NCBI GenBank assembly: GCA_964512085.1
Contig: CAZEIU010000008.1
Location: forward strand, 1-27,033
Reading direction: 5' to 3'
Length of the DNA stretch: 27,033 bases
From: JAUPVL01 sp964512085
GTDB taxonomy: Bacteria > Patescibacteriota > Saccharimonadia > CAILAD01 > BJGX01
The translations under genes and the position numbers were made by a program. This document shows, one piece after another, positions 15,419 to 22,195 of this stretch. The notes beneath the pieces are model-generated. The model was given only the letters and a program-made list of their open reading frames with translations, searched no databases and was not told the origin of the DNA. Numbering within the stretch: position 1 is the first letter of the stretch; each line of letters starts with the position of its first letter.

Positions 15419-15542
15419 AGCTTCCAATTGACCCGACGGGGACGCATTAGGCAAATAGCTTGAGGTTTGGTCACTCAAGCGAGCTACACAAAAAACTACT
15501 TTCTCTTACTTGTAATATGCAGGATTGCGAAAGTAGTTTTTT
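15419..15542 (+). ncRNA. Candidate small RNA beside the hsd operon
   Basis: A predicted transcript of about 124 nt from the promoter at 15384 to a strong terminator. It contains CCCGACGGG (a small hairpin), GCTTGAG/CTCAAGC (7 bp, 15458-15480) and a 12-bp terminator stem with a 25-nt loop. No reading frame of useful length is present. It matches no RNA family that I recognise. Confidence 0.5.
15490..15542. terminator. Bidirectional terminator
   Basis: AAAACTACTTTC (15492-15503) pairs with GAAAGTAGTTTT (15529-15540), with T-runs on both strands. It can end both the small RNA and the leftward GyrI-like gene. Confidence 0.8.
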
Positions 15543-15573
15543 ATTTTGAATAAAATTATTGGCAACTGGTAAT

Positions 15574-16206
15574 TTATAGATTCTTAGCTACTGGACGGCG
15601 GAGAATAGTCTTGAGCTTCTCTTGTGCTGTGCGGCGGGGGTCGCCAAAATACAACTCGTGGTGTTTGCCCCGTAACTCATAGCCTTGAGCCTCGGCATAC
15701 TCGTGCATCTTGGCAATGTCTTCGGCTTCTTCACTATATGGGCCAATGTGCATTATCTGTACACTCTCGCCTTCTTCAAAAACTTCGAGCCGGGCTTGGC
15801 TGTATATATCTGAATCTTTTTGCTCAGTAACTGCCTTAACTACCTCGGCAAAGTATTGGCTGGTAACAAAATCTGGCACTCGGTGCATGAGCGTCCAGCT
15901 CCATTTGTCTGGCTTGGTCATATCAAATACGCTACCATCGGCCATGTACCAGAGGGCCTCGGCTGGCGGCATAGTAAACTTGGCATAGCCTGGTGGGGCA
16001 GTGTACTTTTTGTCCCAAAACTTAATGGTATACACTATGCCGTAAATAATATTGAAAGCTTCTTGAAACTCTGTTGGCTTGCCAGACTTGTCCTCTGGCG
16101 CTCCGTGGCCATCGACCATCACAAATGTCATAGGTGGTACCTTGATTATCTCTGGATTTTGTTTGGCTTTGTATGTTTGATCTTTTTTGAAATCGATAGT
16201 TTGCAT
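15574..16206 (-). CDS. GyrI-like small-molecule-binding domain protein (COG4832)
   Basis: 210 residues of the stand-alone GyrI-like/COG4832 type. Family landmarks are the VPPMTFVMVDGHGAPE opening, FQEAFNIIYGIVYTIKF and PPAEALWYMADG. Later come WSWTLMHRVPDFV, VQIMHIGPYSEE and HHELYFGDPRR near the C-terminus. The fold binds small hydrophobic ligands in relatives, some of which act in drug response; no DNA-binding domain is present. The ATG follows AGAGG, with a TATAAT upstream. Divergent from VKOR. Confidence 0.9.
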   Translation of the reverse strand: MQTIDFKKDQTYKAKQNPEIIKVPPMTFVMVDGHGAPEDKSGKPTEFQEAFNIIYGIVYTIKFWDKKYTAPPGYAKFTMPPAEALWYMADGSVFDMTKPDKWSWTLMHRVPDFVTSQYFAEVVKAVTEQKDSDIYSQARLEVFEEGESVQIMHIGPYSEEAEDIAKMHEYAEAQGYELRGKHHELYFGDPRRTAQEKLKTILRRPVAKNL

Positions 16207-16261
16207 GGCTATTACCTCTACTATCTATTATACGCCTCTTGTCGATGCTTACCCGGTGAGC

Positions 16262-16291
16262 TTGCTAGTACATATGCAATTTGACTACAAT
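16262..16291 (+). promoter_or_regulatory. VKOR gene promoter
   Basis: TTGCTA (16262-16267), an 18-bp spacer and TACAAT (16286-16291). Confidence 0.6.
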
Positions 16292-16315
16292 AGATATATA
16301 AGCAAAGGAGCAAGC

Positions 16316-16903
16316 ATGGCAACATCAAAACCGCAAGCAAATAACGTATTTCGCCTACCGTGGTGGATACTCTCAGTGAGTGCCTTTGTGGGGATGCTGG
16401 CCTCTTTTGTGCAAACCATAGAGCGCATAGAATACGCCAAAAATGCCAAGCTGGCTTTGCGCTGTGATATCAATAGCGTATTTAGTTGTTCAAGTGTGTT
16501 CGATGCTTGGCAGTCGTCGGTGTTTGGGTTCTCAAACTCATTAATGTGTATTGTGTTTTTTGCTATTAGCTTGGGTGCGGCTATTGCAGCACTAAGCGGT
16601 AGTAGCTTGCACAAAAACTACCGGCTGGTGTTGTGGGGTGCGAGTGTGTTTTTCTTGGGCTTTGGGGCTTGGTACATATGGCAAAGTGCCTACGTGATAA
16701 ATGCCTTGTGTATATTTTGTATCTTTTGCTACGGCGCCGTAATAACTATGAACTGGGCGTGGCTTAGAATAAACAGCCCACTTTTGGGTGGTAGTGCATG
16801 GGGCAAAAAGTTGCAAGCAATGGTAAGTAAAAACATCGATAGCTACGCATGGCTGGGCTACGCGGTTATATTTGCAATTATCATCGCTTGGCGATTTGTA
16901 TAA
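16316..16903 (+). CDS. Vitamin K epoxide reductase (VKOR) family protein
   Basis: 195 residues from ATG 16316 (AAAGGAG upstream). An integral membrane quinone-linked oxidoreductase that, in bacteria, reoxidises DsbA-like partners and so drives disulfide formation outside the membrane. Loop cysteines are Cys50 and Cys58 (CDINSVFSC), followed by the conserved SSxFGFxNS-like stretch. The active CxxC is Cys132-Ile-Phe-Cys135. There are four core membrane segments plus a fifth C-terminal one (about 175-192). No DsbA or thioredoxin domain is fused or adjacent. Likely clients here are Cys-containing outside proteins such as the 5342 and 3844 products (inference). Confidence 0.93.
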   Translation: MATSKPQANNVFRLPWWILSVSAFVGMLASFVQTIERIEYAKNAKLALRCDINSVFSCSSVFDAWQSSVFGFSNSLMCIVFFAISLGAAIAALSGSSLHKNYRLVLWGASVFFLGFGAWYIWQSAYVINALCIFCIFCYGAVITMNWAWLRINSPLLGGSAWGKKLQAMVSKNIDSYAWLGYAVIFAIIIAWRFV

Positions 16904-16916
16904 AGACTAATAATAA

Positions 16917-17558
16917 TTATTTATCTTGCGTAAGCATAGTAAATGCGTGATTCCACGTATTTGTAGCCATGCCGTACTTAACCCAGAGTATACAGAGTGG
17001 CTCTAGCTCACGACTGCCGGTAATATCACCAATATCTACTGGCTGCCAACCAAAGCTAAGTAGTATGGTATGTACTACTTCTTTGGCGCCTTTGTCGTTG
17101 CCACAATAAAACATGGTAGGGGTCACTTCGCCAAAACTTGGCTTGTACATATGGCCATTACCAACGCTATTGAGCGCTTTAACTACTTTGGCTTGTGGTA
17201 GCTTGCGCTGCACTTCTTCGCCAGCCGAGTCATTTGTACCAATAAGTAGTGACGGCGGCATACCGGCCGAGAGATCGAGCGGGTTGGTTACGTCTATTAC
17301 AACTTTGTCTTTGAGATGATCTCTGATTTGCGAAACTACATCATCGAGCGCCGTGTAGAGTACGCATAGTACGGCCAGCTCACACCACTCGGCTACTTCG
17401 GCAAATGGTCGCACTTGTATACCCTGCACATCTCTAATAGCTTTGGCCTTGTCTGACTTAACATCGCGAGTGGCGAGTTGCACGTCGTGGCCTTCAGACT
17501 TAAACGCTTTGGCCAGTGCTTGGCCGACATCACCACTACCGAGTATTGCTACTTTCAT
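16917..17558 (-). CDS. NADP-binding oxidoreductase, F420 reductase-like (COG2085)
   Basis: 213 residues with an N-terminal Rossmann fold (VAILGSGDVGQALAKAF, glycine motif 7-12) and ATRD at the end of the second strand, as in NADP binders. VVIDVTNPLDL and VVKALNSVGNGHM are typical of the NADPH-dependent F420 reductase-like family, whose members often do not use F420. The substrate is unknown. A TATAAT lies 6 bp before the ATG with no Shine-Dalgarno, so it is probably leaderless. Convergent with VKOR. Confidence 0.88.
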   Translation of the reverse strand: MKVAILGSGDVGQALAKAFKSEGHDVQLATRDVKSDKAKAIRDVQGIQVRPFAEVAEWCELAVLCVLYTALDDVVSQIRDHLKDKVVIDVTNPLDLSAGMPPSLLIGTNDSAGEEVQRKLPQAKVVKALNSVGNGHMYKPSFGEVTPTMFYCGNDKGAKEVVHTILLSFGWQPVDIGDITGSRELEPLCILWVKYGMATNTWNHAFTMLTQDK

Positions 17559-17620
17559 AAGCCTATTATACCAAACCTTTCTTTATTAAATTAATTACTT
17601 AAAACTTAGATTTTAAAAAC

Positions 17621-18019
17621 TTAGCGCCAATTGAGATACGTAATGGTCAGTTGCAGGGCGGTGGCAAATAGCCCCCACAGCAGATACGGCACATTGGCAA
17701 TAGTGATCCAGCGCATATGTGGCCAGATAGCTATCAGCGCCCAAACTAGCGTAGCTACCACGAGCAAGATATCGATGCTGGCCAGTAAGTTGTTGCGCAG
17801 GCCAAACTGTAGTGGGGTATAGGCGAAGTTAAAAGCGAGATTGAGCGCAAACGGTAGGGCTACTGCCCAAGGCAACTGTTTGGTGATGGCCATATAAAAC
17901 ACTATGCCAAAAGTAATAAAGATAATGATATAGAGCACCGACCAAACTTGCCCAAACAGCCACTCGGGCGGGGCCCACGAGGGCTTAATGAGTGATTGGT
18001 ACCAATTGTAAGTTTGCAT
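17621..18019 (-). CDS. TspO/MBR family membrane protein
   Basis: 132 residues, five membrane helices, cytoplasmic membrane. The signature WYQSLIKPSWAPPEWLFGQVW is split across residues 6-26, and NLAFNFAYTPLQFGLRN matches the conserved fourth region. Relatives bind porphyrins or other hydrophobic ligands. It is short at the N-terminus, lacking the usual opening helix residues. TTGCGT-18-TACAAT lies 9 bp before the ATG, so the leader is very short or absent. Confidence 0.92.
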   Translation of the reverse strand: MQTYNWYQSLIKPSWAPPEWLFGQVWSVLYIIIFITFGIVFYMAITKQLPWAVALPFALNLAFNFAYTPLQFGLRNNLLASIDILLVVATLVWALIAIWPHMRWITIANVPYLLWGLFATALQLTITYLNWR

Positions 18020-18090
18020 GGTAGCTCTATTGTAAACCTTTGCTAGCTACTAACGCAAAGTACTAGTGCTGCAACTAAACTAAATTTGAG

Positions 18091-18258
18091 CTAATTGAAC
18101 AGTCCGCCAATAGAGTCACTAATGCCTTCTGTAGCTTGAGTAGCAGTATCAGCAATACCGCCGGTGAGTTCCTCGGCTTGGGTAGTGAGTTCTTCTGCTT
18201 GAGTAGTTAATTCTTCGGCTGGGTTTAAGCCCTCGGTAAGATTATTTAAAAATTCCAT
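18091..18258 (-). CDS. 55-residue heptad-repeat protein
   Basis: An unlisted small gene: ATG 18258 lies 3 bp after the stop of the PGPGW gene, with AAGGGAG 10 nt upstream. Residues 15-32 are a tandem heptad (EELTTQA repeated, then EELT), and the rest is Gly/Ala/Thr-rich, ending GISDSIGGLFN. It may form a short amphipathic helix or coiled coil. It has no signal peptide. As third gene of the 18805-18091 operon it may associate with the PGPGW membrane protein. Not recognised. Confidence 0.7.
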   Translation of the reverse strand: MEFLNNLTEGLNPAEELTTQAEELTTQAEELTGGIADTATQATEGISDSIGGLFN

Positions 18259-18261
18259 ATG

Positions 18262-18540
18262 CTACTTGCTCCCTTCTATTACTTTAGTTTGATTGGACTT
18301 ATTGTCTTTGCTGCCACGATTGGTAATTTTGTTTTTGGTTTTGTGGTAGTGATGCTTGGTCTTCTCGAGCAAGTTCTTGGCCCACACAAACTCCGTGGCC
18401 AGTATGCCTAGTCCAACAATTATTACTATAAGGCCTGGGCCCGGTAGCACTAATAATGTAAGGCCAATAGCTACAATAGTAATACCAACTACGCCAACTA
18501 TAACGCGCTTGGCGTGCCGCAAAGAATTATTGGCTTTCAT
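18262..18540 (-). CDS. PGPGW-type transmembrane protein
   Basis: 92 residues. Features of the PGPGW family (PF09656) are RVIVGVVGITIVAIG, LLVLPGPGLIVIIVGLGIL and ATEFVWAKNLLEK. Two membrane helices (about 12-31 and 35-50) are joined at the PGPG turn, with a basic cytoplasmic tail. The role of the family is unknown. Its start lies 14 bp inside the upstream gene. Confidence 0.9.
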   Translation of the reverse strand: MKANNSLRHAKRVIVGVVGITIVAIGLTLLVLPGPGLIVIIVGLGILATEFVWAKNLLEKTKHHYHKTKNKITNRGSKDNKSNQTKVIEGSK

Positions 18541-18805
18541 TGCTAAATCTCAAAGAAGCCTTTTGCTTGCCAGCCGACTCTTTGCGCTCAGTATTGTAGC
18601 GCTTGGCGGCACTAATAGGGTTTTTGACCGTGGTACGCAATACGCTCTTAATAGGTCTTGGCAAATGTTGTTTGCTATAGCGTGAGATAGCCTCGGCTCT
18701 GGTTGCCCACTTGGTGGCCATGTAATCCCAAATATCGTCTTGAGTTTCGCGGTGCTTAAGCCAATTGTTTACTTTTTTGATTCGCGTAGTACTTAGTCTT
18801 TTCAT
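18527..18805 (-). CDS. Basic soluble hypothetical protein
   Basis: 92 residues, strongly basic (Lys/Arg about 26%), helical, with no membrane segment (MKRLSTTRIKKVNNWLKHR, later KWATRAEAISRYSKQH). Not recognised; nucleic-acid or membrane-surface binding would fit its charge. The ATG follows AGGAGA. First gene of the operon with the PGPGW and 55-residue genes. Divergent from the HxlR regulator, which may control it. Confidence 0.75.
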   Translation of the reverse strand: MKRLSTTRIKKVNNWLKHRETQDDIWDYMATKWATRAEAISRYSKQHLPRPIKSVLRTTVKNPISAAKRYNTERKESAGKQKASLRFSNESQ

Positions 18806-18891
18806 ATTGTTTCTCCTGTGTGTTTTACAATTAATAATCTTAAGCTTTGGTGAGTCTGCCCTCCATATTTTTATTTAAATAATAATTAAAT

Positions 18892-18940
18892 TTGCAATAA
18901 TATCTAAAATAATTTATACTAGTTATAATTATTAACTAGT
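18892..18940 (+). promoter_or_regulatory. Promoter and palindromic operator of the HxlR gene
   Basis: TTGCAA (18892-18897), a 17-bp spacer and TATACT (18915-18920). A perfect inverted repeat ACTAGTTA-7-TAACTAGT (18918-18940) begins inside the -10, and a TATAAT is within its centre. This is the geometry of an autoregulatory operator for a dimeric winged-helix repressor. Confidence 0.65.
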
Positions 18941-18955
18941 AATATAAGTATACCA

Positions 18956-19273
18956 ATGAGAAAAACTTTTAGTCAAGACAAAATCACCAAAATAATTAAA
19001 ACCACCGCCATAATTGGCGATCAGTACAACCTACTTATTTTTTTTGAGCTAACTAAGTTTGGCGAAAAATCTTTTAATGAGCTTAAGCGCATGACCCAAA
19101 TAAATGCTGTTACTCTTACCCGTAAGCTTAGGGCTCTAGAAGCCAACGAGCTTGTTTGCAAAAGAAGTGCCGGCAAAGAAATATTGTATTCTCTTACCCC
19201 CAATGCCCAAAAACTCAAACCTATAATTGAAGATATCAGTAGAGTTGTAGAAAACGACGCCATAGCTTTGTAG
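18956..19273 (+). CDS. HxlR-family winged-helix transcriptional regulator
   Basis: 105 residues. The HxlR pattern is IIGDQYNLLIFFELTKFGEKSF, FNELKRMTQINAVTLTRKLRALEANELV (helix-turn-helix and recognition helix), EILYSLTPNAQKLKPII (wing and dimer helix). The usual N-terminal effector Cys of redox HxlR members is missing; Cys in ELVCKR is in the wing. No Shine-Dalgarno is seen. The perfect palindrome over the promoter suggests self-regulation, possibly also control of the divergent 18805 operon. Confidence 0.9.
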   Translation: MRKTFSQDKITKIIKTTAIIGDQYNLLIFFELTKFGEKSFNELKRMTQINAVTLTRKLRALEANELVCKRSAGKEILYSLTPNAQKLKPIIEDISRVVENDAIAL

Positions 19274-19300
19274 CTATAGCGCAAGTTGTTGTTGTCTAAA

Positions 19301-19534
19301 CTATTTAATGATTAAGTCTTTGTATTTATCTAAAAAATAAATGCATGTGCCGAGCAGTAGCGGGTAAGCTACTACCAAATAAAATATATTAACACCACTT
19401 AGCTCGCCAAAGCTAGTACCACCAAAAACATCGTACCAACTCTTAAAACCAATGGCTTTGCCAGCCCAATTGATAAGCGCAGCAAATATGAGTATGCCAT
19501 AGCCAAAGTAGATGATTTGTAAAAAAGTCTTCAT
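19301..19534 (-). CDS. Small membrane protein
   Basis: 77 residues, two membrane helices (about 5-24 and 49-68). The outside loop is Gly/Trp/Phe-rich (KSWYDVFGGTSFGELSG). Not recognised. TGCTAGTAT, an extended -10, ends 7 bp before the ATG and there is no Shine-Dalgarno, suggesting a leaderless message. Confidence 0.75.
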   Translation of the reverse strand: MKTFLQIIYFGYGILIFAALINWAGKAIGFKSWYDVFGGTSFGELSGVNIFYLVVAYPLLLGTCIYFLDKYKDLIIK

Positions 19535-19566
19535 ACCTTATATACTAGCATAAAAGCTATCGGCTA

Positions 19567-20376
19567 TTATGCGCCAGATCCGTATCGCACTACTTGCTTG
19601 GTAACTATATCTTGGCAAGCTACTTTATGACCAAATGGCTCGTCGTCGCTAGTACTCATGTTGCGCAAGGTCTGTAGAGTTAGTGGCTCGCTAGCGGTAA
19701 ACACCTTGGGCGGCCAAGAGTCGTTTTGCTGAGCAGTATGGGTGGGGTCAAAAACTATTGCGCCATCTTGCAAAACCAAATAGGTGTGGCGGCCGGCTAT
19801 ATCGCCCTCGGCCGAACCGTCGTAGGCTCCCACTACTATCGATGATTCTACGCCCAGTCTTCTTAAGACTTCGTGAGCCATCAGAGCGTACTCGCTACAT
19901 GCCGACTCGCCCACGCATTTTGATAACGGCTTAATGCATTCTTTTTGGCCAGCCGACGATACCTGCCTAAAGTTATCAAAACTCATATTGCGAGCTTGCT
20001 CACTTGCCACATCGCCTAATAAGTTTCTGACTATTCGAGCGGCGCGCCAACAAACATAAATCTGTTGGCGACTAGCCTCGTCTAAATCCGGAAACTGACT
20101 CTCTAGCTTGCCGTCGGCTACAAACATTTCAGTGAGTTTGGCTGTGGTAATGTCTTTGAGTTTGTCGGCAAAGGCATTAAAATCGCAGTGCAAATAATAT
20201 TTCTCACCCGTAAGGCTACTACCGACTCGCACATCTTGCCCGTCAGCTACGCTAGGTATAATAAACTCCTCATCATATGGTGTAAGTGGCTCGGCCGGCG
20301 CTAGATTAAGTTCTACCGGCTTTGGCTCGATTGATTCATTCAGTTGATCTCGTGGTCGATCTTGTGGCTCTGGCAT
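19567..20376 (-). CDS. Transglutaminase-like (Cys-His-Asp) protein
   Basis: 269 residues. A transglutaminase/papain-like core: Cys160 (GESACSEYALMAHEVLRRLG), His197 (GRHTYLVL) and Asp210 (IVFDPTHT) in the correct order and spacing. The N-terminal 50 residues are Pro/Glu-rich and probably disordered. No signal peptide, so it is presumably cytoplasmic or exported by another route. Substrate unknown (protease or amidase activity is possible). The 5' end has no good Shine-Dalgarno; TAGAAT lies 9 bp upstream of the ATG. Confidence 0.82.
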   Translation of the reverse strand: MPEPQDRPRDQLNESIEPKPVELNLAPAEPLTPYDEEFIIPSVADGQDVRVGSSLTGEKYYLHCDFNAFADKLKDITTAKLTEMFVADGKLESQFPDLDEASRQQIYVCWRAARIVRNLLGDVASEQARNMSFDNFRQVSSAGQKECIKPLSKCVGESACSEYALMAHEVLRRLGVESSIVVGAYDGSAEGDIAGRHTYLVLQDGAIVFDPTHTAQQNDSWPPKVFTASEPLTLQTLRNMSTSDDEPFGHKVACQDIVTKQVVRYGSGA

Positions 20377-20479
20377 AATGTTTTAATTCTAGCTTAATTA
20401 ACAAGCTAAAGCGAGATGGGGGTTTTGTAACTTCTATATTTTCTCTATTAGTTCGGCGCTGTTGACCTCTAATAATATC

Positions 20480-20509
20480 TTGACATAACTACTATTAATG
20501 TGATATATT
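20480..20509 (+). promoter_or_regulatory. Strong promoter of a probable small RNA
   Basis: Perfect TTGACA (20480-20485), an 18-bp spacer and TATATT (20504-20509). It is followed by a terminator about 50 bp later with no gene between. Confidence 0.7.
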
Positions 20510-20515
20510 ACTTGT

Positions 20516-20588
20516 ATCCAATAGTTGATCCATCAACTGTCGGGGTATCACATCCAAGAACGACCCTCTTAGTTGCGGGTCGTTTTTT
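20516..20588 (+). ncRNA. Candidate 73-nt small RNA
   Basis: A short transcript bounded by its own promoter and terminator, lying between two minus-strand genes. It contains the hairpin AGTTGA-TCCA-TCAACT (20523-20538), an unpaired GTCGGGGTATCACATCC linker and the terminator stem. No open reading frame. It shares TCCAAT, TTGAxCC and CGGGG elements in order with the 15419 candidate. The family is not recognised. Confidence 0.6.
20559..20588 (+). terminator. Intrinsic terminator of the small RNA
   Basis: AACGACCC/GGGTCGTT stem with a 10-nt loop and six Ts. Confidence 0.85.
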
Positions 20589-20593
20589 GTATT

Positions 20594-21178
20594 CTATTTA
20601 TCTTTGCGGTGTTTTACTTTTTGCCGCCAAATGTCGTCTGTAATTGTTAAAACGTCGGTATAACCATCACCGCCTGTTCTTAATTCTGTCGATACATTGT
20701 TTTTGGACGAATAAATGTATACTTTTTTATGTTTGTTTCTGACAAATCTGACTAGCGCCAAAAAATCTGAGTCGCCACTAAAAAATACTGCCTCATCGTA
20801 GTTTTGTAATTGGTTCACGACATCGATTGCAATCTCAACGTCCATATTACCCTTCTCCTGTACAATCACGCCCTTATCGGTAGCTACCCTAATCTGCTTG
20901 AGAGGTTTTTTGCGAACCACAAATTTGAGAGCTTTAGTAAGATAAACATAAAACTTAAACTTACCATCTATGCTGTACTCTCGGGTCTTTTGGTCTGGGT
21001 AAGCATCATAATAATAGATTCTTAGGTTTTTAGTATGGTGCTTATTTTGCAAAAAGTTACGCAATTTTGCTAAATCAAACAATTGCCCTTTGGCTTTCTG
21101 GACGGCCCAAAGATTAGAAGCATCTATAAAAACATAGACTGCTTTTTGTGAATTACCCTTAATATTTCTGGACTTCAT
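20594..21178 (-). CDS. NYN domain protein (LabA/DUF88-like)
   Basis: 194 residues; NYN domains are PIN-like ribonuclease folds. Acidic residues sit at the usual places: Asp19 (VFIDASNLW), Asp113 and Asp119 (GNMDVEIAIDVV), Asp136 and Asp138 (FSGDSDF). SSKNNVSTELR matches the late conserved helix. Likely a metal-dependent RNA-processing enzyme in the cytoplasm; the target is unknown. TTGTAT-17-TAAAAT lies 6 bp before the ATG with no Shine-Dalgarno, so it is probably leaderless. It faces the small RNA gene. Confidence 0.9.
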   Translation of the reverse strand: MKSRNIKGNSQKAVYVFIDASNLWAVQKAKGQLFDLAKLRNFLQNKHHTKNLRIYYYDAYPDQKTREYSIDGKFKFYVYLTKALKFVVRKKPLKQIRVATDKGVIVQEKGNMDVEIAIDVVNQLQNYDEAVFFSGDSDFLALVRFVRNKHKKVYIYSSKNNVSTELRTGGDGYTDVLTITDDIWRQKVKHRKDK

Positions 21179-21184
21179 AGAATA

Positions 21185-21213
21185 ATTTTACCAAACAAAA
21201 AGCGAAAATACAA
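21185..21213 (-). promoter_or_regulatory. Leaderless promoter of the NYN gene
   Basis: TTGTAT (21213-21208), a 17-bp spacer and TAAAAT (21190-21185), 6 bp before the ATG. Confidence 0.65.
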
Positions 21214-21286
21214 TACTTGTTTTGATCACTGGTTATTGCAGTATTATTTATTAATTTAAAACTAATACTTTTTAATGTATGCCACC

Positions 21287-21309
21287 TAAAAACTCAACTT
21301 GAGTTGAGT
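21287..21309 (-). terminator. Terminator of the high-GC gene
   Basis: ACTCAAC-TCAA-GTTGAGT stem (21309-21292) followed by TTTTT on the minus strand. A second hairpin, CCAGTTTT/AAAACTGG, lies at 21322-21344. The AT-rich sequence resembles the host genome, unlike the gene it ends. Confidence 0.75.
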
Positions 21310-21360
21310 GCTTGGGTTGCACCAGTTTTTTTAAGGAAAACTGGCAAAAACCTTGTGGTA

Positions 21361-21696
21361 CTACCGCCGCTGCTTGGCGAGCTGCTTGTTGCGGCAGCTG
21401 GTCTTGCGGCTGGCGGCCACCTTCTTGCGCGTGGTGCGCTTGGCCCCGCTGGCCTTGGGCACCACCCGGGGCGGCGTGGGGCAGGCCTTGAGGCCGTTGG
21501 CCGAGCGCGCGACGGTCTGGACCGTGAGGCCCGTCGTCGCCATCTCGGGCTCCGTCCACCAGGGGTCGGTGGTGTCGAGCTCGTCGAGGTGGGCGATGTG
21601 GTAGCGGGCCTCCTCGCGCCGGGCGCGGGCGGCGACCGCCTTGAAGACCACCACCGCGACGACGATGGCGATGAGCATGAAGATGAACCAGGTCAT
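21361..21696 (-). CDS. Membrane-anchored protein with basic tail; all codons end in G or C
   Basis: 111 residues, unrecognised. A membrane segment (2-18, TWFIFMLIAIVVAVVVF), a charged stretch (AARARREEARYHIAHLDELDTT), a DPWWTEPEM motif, and a strongly basic Ala/Lys/Arg tail (about 80-111, KRTTRKKVAASRK). I read every codon: all 111 sense codons end in G or C and all Arg codons are CGN. The neighbouring genes are strongly AT-ending. The promoter, leader and terminator around it are AT-rich. The ATG follows AAAGGGGA, which can pair with CCCT upstream. Likely transferred recently from a high-GC donor, or an assembly chimera. A role in binding nucleic acid or anionic polymers through the tail is only a guess. 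Confidence 0.8.
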   Translation of the reverse strand: MTWFIFMLIAIVVAVVVFKAVAARARREEARYHIAHLDELDTTDPWWTEPEMATTGLTVQTVARSANGLKACPTPPRVVPKASGAKRTTRKKVAASRKTSCRNKQLAKQRR

Positions 21697-21745
21697 GGAT
21701 TCCCCTTTCGGAGGGTCAATGTACTTCTTGCAAGGTGCGTCAACT

Positions 21746-21774
21746 ATATTAACACAAGTACTTTAATTTGTCAA
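21746..21774 (-). promoter_or_regulatory. Promoter of the high-GC gene
   Basis: TTGACA (21774-21769), a 17-bp spacer and TAATAT (21751-21746). The leader contains GCACCTT, as in other genes of this window, so this looks like a native promoter. Confidence 0.8.
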
Positions 21775-21858
21775 TACTTTTTTACGAATATAGCCAAAAT
21801 TATTTTATACAACAGGTATAAACAAAAAACTCACAAAATGCAGGGTTTTATAGATATA

Positions 21859-22056
21859 TTATCTGACGCCAAGAGCTAATAGGGCATAGTATAGAAGATA
21901 AGCTGGCCAAACACAGGCTTTTAAAAATGCTAGTACAAAGCCGATAAAACCTTGAGCTTGTTGCATAAAATAAACTAGTGCGCCAAACCAAGCCACAAAC
22001 AAAACGAATCCACTTGGTGCGTTTTGCTGGGCGATTTCTTTTTTGGACTTTGCCAT
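21859..22056 (-). CDS. Small two-helix membrane protein
   Basis: 65 residues: a polar start (MAKSKKEIAQQNAPSG), then two membrane segments (about 16-34 and 37-63). The ATG follows AAAGGAG at 10 nt. Function unknown. No terminator is evident before the promoter of the high-GC gene downstream, so read-through into that gene is possible. Confidence 0.78.
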   Translation of the reverse strand: MAKSKKEIAQQNAPSGFVLFVAWFGALVYFMQQAQGFIGFVLAFLKACVWPAYLLYYALLALGVR

Positions 22057-22124
22057 TACTACATTCTCCTTTTAGTTATAACCTTATTGTAAGCTTAATT
22101 GTTTAATTTTGCCACATAAGATGT

Positions 22125-22154
22125 TTGCTTAATATTCTAACTTCGTAATACAAT
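22125..22154 (+). promoter_or_regulatory. Promoter of the frame-disrupted gene
   Basis: TTGCTT (22125-22130), an 18-bp spacer and TACAAT (22149-22154). The leader carries TTGTACCTCAA, similar to the leader of the 1342 gene. Confidence 0.6.
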
Positions 22155-22195
22155 AGCGCTAGCATTTGTACCTCAACTCTCAAGAAAGGGATCTT

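Noticed and set aside
21361..21460. Resemblance of the basic tail to a histone H3 tail (KQLA, KR-rich)
   Set aside because: The match is a few residues of low-complexity Lys/Arg/Ala sequence; no histone fold is present.
21304..21879. Long plus-strand and alternative minus-strand open frames opposite the high-GC gene
   Set aside because: High GC removes stop codons in all frames. Only the 21696-21361 frame has a ribosome site, a membrane segment and uniform G/C third positions.
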